From NCBI RefSeq assembly GCF_008728515.1, contig NC_044989.1:73433754-73497753 (forward strand): DNA of 64,000 nt, given 5' to 3'. Each line of letters starts with the position of its first letter. Position 1 is the stretch's first letter. The translations under genes and the position numbers were made by a program. The notes beneath the pieces were generated by a model, which saw nothing but the letters and a program-made list of their open reading frames with translations, had not been told where the DNA came from and did not search any database. Of the stretch, positions 57,051 to 64,000 are shown piece by piece. The DNA is from Papio anubis. Its lineage: Eukaryota; Chordata; Mammalia; Primates; Cercopithecidae.

Positions 57051-57173
57051 AAAGGAGCCCCTATCTCCAAATATAGTCACATTCTGGGGCTTCTGGGGAA
57101 CTGGAGTTAGGATTTCAATATATGAATTTTGAGGGCACACAATTCAGCCCATAACAAAATTATAAGTTGAGGC

Positions 57174-57466
57174 CGGATGCAGTGGCTCTAATCCCAGCAT
57201 TTTGGGAGGCCGAGGCGGGCTGATCACGGGTCAGGAGATGGAGACCATCCTGGCCAACACAGTGAAACCCCGTCTCTACTAAAAAAAAAAATACAAAAAT
57301 CTAGCCAGGCACGGTGGCAGGCGCCTGTGGTCCCAGCTACTCAGGAGGCTGAGGCAGGAGAATGGTGTGAACCCAGGAGGCGGAGCTTGCAGTGAGCCGA
57401 GATTGTGCCACTGCACTCCAGCCTGGGTAACAGAGTGAGACTCCGTCTCCAAAAAAAAAAAAAAAT
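57174..57466 (+). mobile_element. AluY-like SINE
   Basis: GGCCGGATGCAGTGGCTCTA, with a short deletion after the A box; A-tail of 14. Confidence 0.93.
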
Positions 57467-58089
57467 TGTAAGTTGAACTCATTATCTTCCCCATCCCCAC
57501 CTGCTCCCTCTCCTTTATTCCTTCTCTTGGTGAATCTCTGAAGGCCCTAACCAGAAACTTAGTGGGTTTTTTTTTTTTCCCCAAGGGAAGGAAGTATTGC
57601 CACCTAGAAGCTGCAGAGGGCATTACCTCTTTCCTGCTTCCCAGATGCCATATTGAAGGAAAGCCATTAAAGACCACCAGGATTGCATCAAAAGGATTCC
57701 AGAGCCAACTCAAGATGCTTCCACTGGACAAAGGCACAACAAATTCAGCACCAATAAGAATAACAAGACAAATATTTGAAATATAGAAGTGTTTCAGAAA
57801 ATGAATGAAGAAGGAATAATTGAGTTGGAATAGCACCATTTCATAGCCCATAATGAATTAATGGATCTAAGCAGTGATTGTCAGTGGCTGTTGACTAAAA
57901 GAGATAACTAGGAACTGTGTGCCTGCTGATGGAAGAATACACCACCATCTATGAGATAGTCTTGCCCCACCCCCCAATTTAACCAGAATCTATCTGATCA
58001 AGCCTCTATATCCAACTATATATAAATTTACAGGAAATATATGGGACAGAGAAAATCATTAAACCAATAACATAGGGATGATCAGCAAA

Positions 58090-58150
58090 ATTCAGACTAT
58101 GGGAAACCACAGGACAAAATTCAGACTATGGGAAACCAGAGGACAAACAA
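58090..58150. repeat. Two-copy tandem repeat of about 33 bp
   Basis: AAAATTCAGACTATGGGAAA-CCACAGGAC is followed at once by AAAATTCAGACTATGGGAAA-CCAGAGGAC; the copies differ by one base. Confidence 0.85.
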
Positions 58151-58169
58151 TCCAGGTTTTTTCAACAAA

Positions 58170-58198
58170 TTGCAAAAAAAAAAAAAAAAAAAAAAAAA
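58170..58198. repeat. Poly(A) run
   Basis: About 28 consecutive A after AACAAATTGC. Confidence 0.9.
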
Positions 58199-58921
58199 GG
58201 AAGAGCTAGAAGATAGAAAAGGAACCTTAAAACTTGAAAAACACAGTTTTTTAAATAGGTAAATACCTCAGTAGCAATGAGCACGTCTAGCACTCAGATT
58301 ATGGTTCCTAACTACCATCCTCCAATACAAAGAACCAGGCTCCTAGAGAAATGTCTGATTATAGGACTAGGGCAGAGAAAACACAAGATTAGCCTGGATC
58401 ATTTTGTAATGCCAAAAAGTAAGGAAATCATCAGGGAAGAAAGGGAGGTGAGGAAGGTGCACTATGTCAGCAGAATACAGGAGCCAACCAGAAACAAGCT
58501 CCCAATGGTCAGAGCTGGAACAATTTGAGCCACAAAATAAATTACAATCATATTGGATTATAACCCATGAAATAAAATAAATACTCATGTATCTATAGTG
58601 ATACCAATAAATGATTGAACAAATAAGGTAAATGAGAGAAAAGAGAAAAATCTGCCTTACAGAATTCTAAGTAATATATGTTGAAACTGCCCCCCCTTAC
58701 CCCCACCGGCCAAGAGGTGGAGTTTAATTCCCCTTTCCTTGAATGTGGGCTGGACTCAGAGACTCACCTTCAAAGCACAGAGTATGAAAACCAGCAATTT
58801 TACAATTTTACAATGGCAAAACCTGGCAGGCCCCACCTTCATCAAGTGGTCCAGATTAACATCACCAGTGATAAGTCCCATGGACTGCATGTACCCCCGA
58901 TATGCAGCCATGAGAAAGGCA

Positions 58922-59205
58922 TATCAGGCACAGTGGCTCACACCTGTAATCCCAACACTTGGGAGGCCTAGGCAGGCGGATCACTTGAGGTCAGTACCAG
59001 CCTGGCCAACATGGCAAAACCCCATCTCTACTAAAAATACAGAAAAATTAGTTGGCCATGGTGGTGGGCGCCTGTAATCCCAGCTACTCAGGAGGTTGAG
59101 ATAGGGGAATTGCTTGAACCCAGGAGGCGGAGGTTGCACTGAACTTGATATCGCGCCACTGCACTCCAGCCTGGGTGACAGAGTGAGACTGTCAAAAAAA
59201 AAAAA
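58922..59205 (+). mobile_element. Alu SINE (AluS-like)
   Basis: TATCAGGCACAGTGGCTCAC to a 13-A tail. Confidence 0.92.
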
Positions 59206-59572
59206 AGCACATCACCTCTGTGCCTTTCCAAAAACCCATAGCTGCTTTCTAATCAAGAGAAAAACATCAGACATATCCAAATTGAAGGACATTCTTCAAG
59301 ATACCCGATCAGTACCGTTCAAAAGTGTCAAGATCATGAGACACAAGGAAAGACCAAGAAACTATCATTAACAAGAGGAAACTAAGAAGATATATCTGCC
59401 TTTGAGGAGACCTGGGCTGTGCATGTCACTGTCTAACACATCTCCCAAGTGCAAGCCCTAAACACTATCTTTTGGTTTTATCTGTATTTAAAAAAAAAAA
59501 GACTAAATTACTTTTTATTCTAACTTTACAAAATATTACAAAGTCATTGTTATATAAGACATGATCAAGGGC

Positions 59573-59833
59573 AGGCGCAGTGGCTCACACCTGTAATCCC
59601 AGCGCTTTGGGAGGATGAGGCAGTTGGATCACCTGAGGTCAGTAGTTCAAGACCAGCCTGGCCAACGTGGTGAAACCCCATCTCTACTAAAAATACAAAG
59701 AATTAGCCAGTGTGGTGGCGGACATCTGTAATCCCAGTTACTTAGGAGGCTAAGGCAGAAGTGAGCCAAGATTGTGCCACTGCATTCCAGCCTGGGCGAC
59801 AAGAGCAAAACTCCATCTGAAAAAAAAAAAAAG
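59573..59833 (+). mobile_element. Alu SINE, right arm shortened
   Basis: GGCAGGCGCAGTGGCTCACA; GGCTAAGGCAGAAGTGAGCC shows the deleted join. Confidence 0.92.
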
Positions 59834-59949
59834 ACTTGATTGAATGAAACCCAAAAAAGTAGAGAAAAAGTACTGCAGAAGTAGGTAAGGCAGTTAATTT
59901 TTAAATTACATTATTTTCTGGATTTGAGTATGTTTTTGGTATTTGTCAG

Positions 59950-60285
59950 CTTAAATTATTTTTTATTTTGGAATAATTTTAAATTTACAGAAAGTTACAA
60001 AGATAGTACAGAAAGTTCCCATATACTCTTCACTCAGCTTCCCTTCATGTTAACATTTTACTAGTACATAATACTTTTTCCCTACTTCTTTTTTTTTTTT
60101 TTTTTTTTTTTGTCCAAACTAAGAAACCAACATTTGGTACAATACAATTAACTAGACGACAGACTTTATTCAGATTTAACCAGTTTTCCCATTAATTTTT
60201 TTTCTGTTCCAAGATCCAATCCAGGATCCCATACTGCATTTAGTCATCGTGTCTCCTTAGTTTCCTCCCATCTGTGATGTTTACT
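59950..60285 (-). mobile_element. L1M-type LINE 3' tail, reverse
   Basis: TTTGGAATAATTTTAAATTT, AGATAGTACAGAAAGTTCCC, CCAATCCAGGATCCCATACT, CATCGTGTCTCCTTAG. On the other strand it aligns in order with the tail at 1090-1600. It contains a 23-base T tract at 60089-60111. Confidence 0.7.
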
Positions 60286-60429
60286 TTATAGTAATTCATT
60301 AAATGGTACATTTGCTTGATATGATTTTCTAAATTCATGTTATATTTAACAACACAAATAAAAACAAAAGCAAAATAATCGTAATGGTTTTTCACAGCTC
60401 TTAGAATCAGGGCAGCCGTCCCCAGCCTG

Positions 60430-60686
60430 ACCTGCCAGGCCACGTGGCCTGGTGCTGGCCCACCTCTGCAGCCTCTCCCGGTCTCACAATGACCCAGGCA
60501 GACTGCTTCCTTTCAGTCCCTCACATTTGCCTTGCTCCTTCCTGCCACAAGGGCTTTGCACCTGCTGTTGCGTCCTCCCAGCACACTCTTCCCTCCTCTT
60601 TGCCAAGGTAACTCCTACCCCACCACTGACATCACCACAGCATCCCTCTAACAGTCCAGCCTTCCCTGGACTCCCTGGCCAGGCAG
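60430..60686 (+). mobile_element. L2 LINE fragment
   Basis: CACAAGGGCTTTGCACCTGC-TGTTGCGTCCTCCCAGCACA and CCTCTTTGCCAAGGTAACTC follow the L2 order. Confidence 0.75.
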
Positions 60687-60689
60687 TGA

Positions 60690-61495
60690 CAAAGATTCTT
60701 CGCTTGACTAAACTTTAGTCAGGCTCCTGAACTTTCTCCTAGGCCTACCTGTGCACTTCCTTGTAAAATCTAGCTTTAGCAAGGAATCTTGCTAAGTCAG
60801 TTCAGCAAGAACACCTCCCTTGGATAGCTGATCACAATCACCCTTGATATCTGATTGGGTTTCTCATCCTGCCCTATCCCCCAGGTGATAGCTAATCACC
60901 TGGACTGACTGTAGCAAGAATCCTTTGAGGTTGGTTTAGCCAGAATGATCCCTTATCCTCAATGTTTGCTCTTAGTCATTTACCATCCACTGACCCCACC
61001 CTGCTTCTTGGCGATAAATTCCCACTTGCCCATGCTGTATTCAGAATTGAGCCCAGGCTCTTTCCCCCATTGCAAAATCCCACTAGTGGTCCCTATGCCT
61101 ATTGTGATGGTCTTGAATAAAGTCTTCCTTGCCATGCTTTTTTTTTTTTTTTTTTTTTTTTTTTGAGACGGAGTCTCGCTCTGTCACCCAGGCTGGAGTG
61201 CAGTGGCCAGATCTCAGCTCACTGCAAGCTCCGCCTCCCGGGTTCCCGCCATTCTCCTGCCTCAGCCTCCCGAGTAGCTGGGACTACAGGCGCCCGCCAC
61301 CTCGCCCGGCTAAGTTTTTTTTGTATTTTTAGTAGAGACGGGGTTTCACTGTGTTAACCAGGATGGTCTCGATCTCCTGACCTCGTGATCCGCCGGTCTC
61401 GGCCTCCCAAAGTGCTGGGATTACAGGCTTGAGCCACCGCGCCCGGCCCTTGCCATGCTTTAACAAGTATCATTGAATAACTGTGTTTAATAGTA
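60690..61495 (+). mobile_element. Candidate LTR of an endogenous retrovirus, family not identified, split by an AluY
   Basis: LTR-like layout: GTCAGGCTCCTGAACTTTCT early, a TATA-like GGCGATAAATTCCC near 61010, then CTTGAATAAAGTCTTCCTTG (poly(A) signal) and TTTAACAAGTATCATTGAAT at the end. No viral genes are attached. Boundaries are approximate. Confidence 0.55.
61141..61448 (-). mobile_element. Young AluY, cercopithecid type, inside the LTR
   Basis: T tract of about 24, body close to consensus, end GCCACCGCGCCCGGCC. Perfect duplication CTTGCCATGCTTT at 61128-61140 and 61449-61461. Confidence 0.95.
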
Positions 61496-61544
61496 AAATC
61501 TCCTTACCACAGGCTCTCATCACTATCCACGGGGGCAATGTTAC

Positions 61545-61705
61545 ACTCATTTGCGTGATTATTTGTGTTTGTGTCTCTCTCCCTGATAGACTGTAAGCTC
61601 CAGGAGAGCAGGAACCACAGCTGCCTGGTTGACCTCCACATCTTCAGCTTCCACCACTGTGCCCGGCACACAGCAGGGGCTCAAGAAATATTTGTTGACT
61701 TAAGA
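61545..61705 (+). mobile_element. L2 LINE 3' end
   Basis: ATAGACTGTAAGCTCCAGGA-GAGCAGGAACCACAGC and GTGCCCGGCACACAGCAGGG-GCTCAAGAAATATTTG form a well-preserved L2 terminus. Confidence 0.85.
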
Positions 61706-61716
61706 AAGGAACAAAA

Positions 61717-62021
61717 GCCGGGCGCGGTGGCTCAAGCCTGTAATCCCAGCACGTTGGGAGGCCAAGACGGGCGGATCACGAGGTCAGGAGATCGAGACCA
61801 TCCTGGCGAACACGGTGAAACCCCGTCTCTACTAAAAAATACAAAAAAGTAGCCAGGCGAGGTGGCGGGCGCCTGTAGTCCCAGCTACTCGGGAGGCTGA
61901 GGCAGGAGAATGGCGTAAACCCGGGGGACGGAGCTTACAGTGAGCTGAGATCCGGCCACTGCACTCCAGCCCGGGCGACAGCGCCAGACTCCGTCTCAAA
62001 AAAAAAAAAAAGAAAGAAAGA
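61717..62021 (+). mobile_element. Young AluY, cercopithecid type
   Basis: Perfect 15-bp duplication AAGAAAGGAACAAAA at 61702-61716 and 62022-62036. Carries GTAGCCAGGCGAGGTGGCGG and AATGGCGTAAACCCGGG and ends in an A/GAAA tail. Confidence 0.96.
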
Positions 62022-62193
62022 AAGAAAGGAACAAAAACAACAAAACATGCCCAAAAGGTGGAGCGGGGAAGGGAAAGAGCAGGAGGGAATTACCACAGTG
62101 TTTTTAGCTGATTTATTTCCTTTTCATGGAAGTGGAAAAGGAAGGTCAATAGATACTGCTTACTAGTGTGTAAGTTACCATTAAAATCTTTTT

Positions 62194-62512
62194 AGGGCTG
62201 GGCGTGGTGGCTCATGCCTACAATCCCAGCAGTTTGGGAGACTGAGGTGGGCAGATCACTTGAGATCGGGAGTTAGTGACCAGCCTGGCCAACATGGCGA
62301 AACCCCATCTCTACTAAAAATACAAAAAAAATTAGCCCAGTGGCGGACGCCTGTAATCTCATCTACTCAGGAGGTAGAGGTGGGAGAATGGCTTGAACCC
62401 AGGAGGCAGAGGTTGCAGTGAGCCAAGATCATGCCACTGCTCTGCAGCCTGGATGACAGAGCAAGACTCCGTCTCAAAAAAAATAAATAAATAAAAATAA
62501 AAATAAATAAAA
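62194..62512 (+). mobile_element. Alu SINE (AluS-like)
   Basis: GGGCTGGGCGTGGTGGCTCA to an AAATAAATAAATAAAAATAA tail; small deletion around AATTAGCCCAGTGGCGG. Confidence 0.94.
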
Positions 62513-62779
62513 GCTTCTTAGGAAGGCGTATCCTGGTAAATCAGAAGATGATCCTTTTGTTTCGCTGGGCACATGGATGGGCTCTCAATGAGGACGGTTG
62601 TTTTGGGAGCTGAGTTTGAGAGGAAATGTTGGAGAACTGAATTGCCATGTAGAGTAAAAATTTCCAGTTTCCCAGAGCCATCCAGCAATCCAGGAGGGAG
62701 GAGCAGGTAGGAGAGATCAGAAGGGACAGCAGAGCCAGCAAATTATAAGTCATGTGCTTTTCAGCCTTATTTTTATTAT

Positions 62780-63010
62780 TCACTTCTAATTTTAGTCTAT
62801 ATGATATTGATTCTGTGACATTTATTACAGTTCCTTTTAGGCCAATTTAGTGTTCTAGTGCTTAAAAAGCATATGTATTCTCTGTTGGATGTGGAGTTCA
62901 ATTATATCTAATAGATCAAATTTATTAATTGTATTGTTTAGATCTTCAATATCCCTATTTGTTTTCTCTCTGATTGTTCTCTTGGTCTCTAAAAGTAGTG
63001 ACTTTTGGAA
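62780..63010 (-). mobile_element. L1 LINE ORF2 fragment, reverse
   Basis: GCATATGTATTCTCTGTTGG, ATGTGGAGTTCAATTATATC, TTGTATTGTTTAGATCTTCA are antisense L1 ORF2 blocks. Confidence 0.7.
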
Positions 63011-63051
63011 TTGCACAGGCATAAGCATATTTATTTAAAAGTTAAAAAATA

Positions 63052-63180
63052 GGCCAGCTACTCAGGAAACTGAAGAGGGAGGGTTGCTTGAGCCCAGGAG
63101 TTCCAGGCAACAGTGAGCTGTGACGGAGCCACTCCACTCCAGCCCGGGTGATTGACAGAGGTCTTGTCTTTAGCGAGGGG
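63052..63180 (+). mobile_element. Partial Alu, right-arm remnant
   Basis: GCCAGCTACTCAGGAAACTG, GCTTGAGCCCAGGAGTTCCA, CAGTGAGCTGTGACGGAGCC. Confidence 0.75.
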
Positions 63181-63239
63181 GGAAAGAAAAAAGAAAAGAA
63201 ACAAAACCAAAAAAAAAGTAAAATAATAGTTTTGAAAAA

Positions 63240-63330
63240 TTATACATTTTTTTCTTTGCAACTTTATTTTATGTTCAGTGGGTACATCTGCAGGTTTGAT
63301 ACATGGGTAAATTGTGTGTTGTGCACAATT
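63240..63330 (-). mobile_element. L1 LINE 3' UTR end, reverse
   Basis: GTGGGTACATCTGCAGGTTT-GATACATGGGTAAATTG is the antisense of the L1 3' terminus. Confidence 0.7.
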
Positions 63331-63586
63331 ACATTTTTCAAATTGTTAGGAGTGGGGAAAAGCAACAAACAAAACACAAGCCAGAAAGCAAATGACAGAA
63401 AACAAGAAAAACAATAAGGGAGTATTTAAAAAGCAATCTGAAACAGCAAAAGATGACCAGACTAAATCTATCTGTAAAGCAATAATTGATTGACAGAAAC
63501 TCACCAATTAAGTACTTTCAGATGAGATTTAAAAAACACTAAATGCAAATATATGCTATCAATAAAAGATATGCTTAAAATACAAT

Positions 63587-63716
63587 TGCAGCCTGGTGTG
63601 GTGGCATGTGTCTATAATCCCACCTATTTGGGAGGTGGAGGCAGGAGGATTACTTGAGCCCAGGAGTTTGAAACCAGTCTGGAAGATACAGCAAGACCCC
63701 ATCTGTGTGTGGTTTG
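63587..63716 (+). mobile_element. Alu left-monomer fragment (FLAM-like)
   Basis: GCCTGGTGTGGTGGCATGTG to AAGACCCCATCTGTGTG; only the first arm is present. Confidence 0.8.
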
Positions 63717-63726
63717 TGGATCAATT

Positions 63727-64000
63727 TTTTTTTTTTTTTTTTTTTGAGACGGAGTCTCGCTCTGTCGCCCAGGCTGGAGTGCAGTGGTCGGATCTCGGCT
63801 CACTGCAAGCTCCGCCTCCCGGGTTTACGCCATTCTCCTGCCTCAGCCTCCCGAGTAGCCGGAACTACAGGTGCCCGCCACGGCGCCCGGCTAGTTTTTT
63901 GTATTTTTTTTTTTTTTAGTGGAGACGGGGTTTCACCACGTTAGCCAGGATAGTCTCGATCTCCTGACCTCGTGATCCGCCCGTCTCGGCCTCCCAAAGT
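63727..64000 (-). mobile_element. AluY, cercopithecid type, cut by the window end
   Basis: T tract of 19, GAGACGGAGTCTCGCTCTGT to CTCGGCCTCCCAAAGT; the remainder lies beyond 64000. It contains an expanded internal T tract near 63906-63917. Confidence 0.92.

Larger units (their letters stand above)
56003..57152 (-). mobile_element. MaLR (MLT1/MST-type) LTR, split by Alus
   Basis: The left part 56003-56227 (GGGCTGCCATAACAAAATAT, TTCTGGAGGCCGGAAG, CTCTCCTTGGCTTGCAGATG), middle 56520-56625 (AAGACACCAGTCATATTGAA) and right 57051-57152 (CCCCTATCTCCAAATATAGT, ACACAATTCAGCCCATAACA) form one LTR read on the minus strand. No internal retroviral genes are attached, so it is solitary or truncated. Confidence 0.8.
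57880..59490 (+). mobile_element. Old L1M-type LINE 3' region, probable, with an Alu inside
   Basis: Blocks GATCAAGCCTCTATATCCAA, TGAATGTGGGCTGGACTCAG and, after the Alu, CATCAGACATATCCAAATTG with GGACATTCTTCAAGATACCC and AAAGTGTCAAGATCATGAGA resemble an L1M 3' UTR. The assignment is from memory and the left part is less sure. Confidence 0.5.

Noticed and set aside
60945..61166. An open frame across the candidate LTR
   Set aside because: Ends in the Alu T tract and has no retroviral protein similarity; no gag, pol or env segments are seen nearby.
1..64000. CRISPR arrays, operons, phage or toxin-antitoxin modules
   Set aside because: No regularly spaced direct repeats and no bacterial-type gene organisation; the window is mammalian nuclear DNA.
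1..64000. tRNA, rRNA, snRNA or microRNA genes
   Set aside because: None recognised by eye; the A/B box-like sequences seen belong to Alu and MIR elements. A tRNAscan or Rfam search would be decisive.

Overview
This is a piece of primate nuclear genome, most likely from an Old World monkey (macaque, baboon or vervet type). The evidence is the dense Alu, L1, L2 and MIR repeats together with Alu copies that carry the cercopithecid AluY layout (right arm reading AGCCGGGCGAGGTGGCGGGC and AATGGCGTAAACCCGGG), for example at 52757-53053 and 61717-62021. Several of these have perfect target-site duplications. There are no bacterial genes, phage or CRISPR arrays.

Two protein genes are present, both on the minus strand. 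(1) SFXN5: only coding exon 1 (5581-5682) lies in the window, at the right edge of a CpG island of about 1.4 kb; positions 1-5580 are the start of its first intron. (2) RAB11FIP5 (Rip11/Gaf-1, a class I Rab11 effector) is complete from about 45.4 kb down to its poly(A) signal at 7334-7339. Its five constitutive coding exons are 44916-45346, 22741-23177, 21909-22608, 9946-10135 and 9462-9665. They join in phase to give 653 codons plus a stop. Between exons 3 and 4 lies a 1995-bp open exon (13614-15608) with good splice sites and matching phase. Including it adds exactly 665 codons and gives a 1318-residue long isoform with three NPF motifs. The two genes are in tandem; the RAB11FIP5 poly(A) site is only about 1.6 kb upstream of the SFXN5 start codon.

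Layout: 1-5.6 kb SFXN5 intron 1 with old repeats and CpG island; 5.6-7.3 kb SFXN5 promoter and short intergenic stretch; 7.3-45.4 kb RAB11FIP5, including a 21.7-kb first intron with scattered repeats; 44.7-46.15 kb RAB11FIP5 CpG-island promoter; 46.2-64 kb intergenic DNA with no recognisable gene. That last part is repeat-rich: a well-preserved hAT-type DNA transposon (46912-47429), two L1 fragments meeting head to head near 52.04 kb and broken up by Alus, an L2 fragment, a MaLR LTR, an unidentified LTR, opposed L1M tails and about two dozen full or partial Alus.

No undescribed biological system was found. The observations most worth following are the RAB11FIP5 cassette exon and its NPF motifs, the promoter motifs of both genes, the close tandem spacing, and several datable nested transposon insertions. 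Exon coordinates were derived by reading splice sites and reading frame in the sequence. Gene names rest on recognising the protein sequences from memory; repeat families were also named from memory without a database search.
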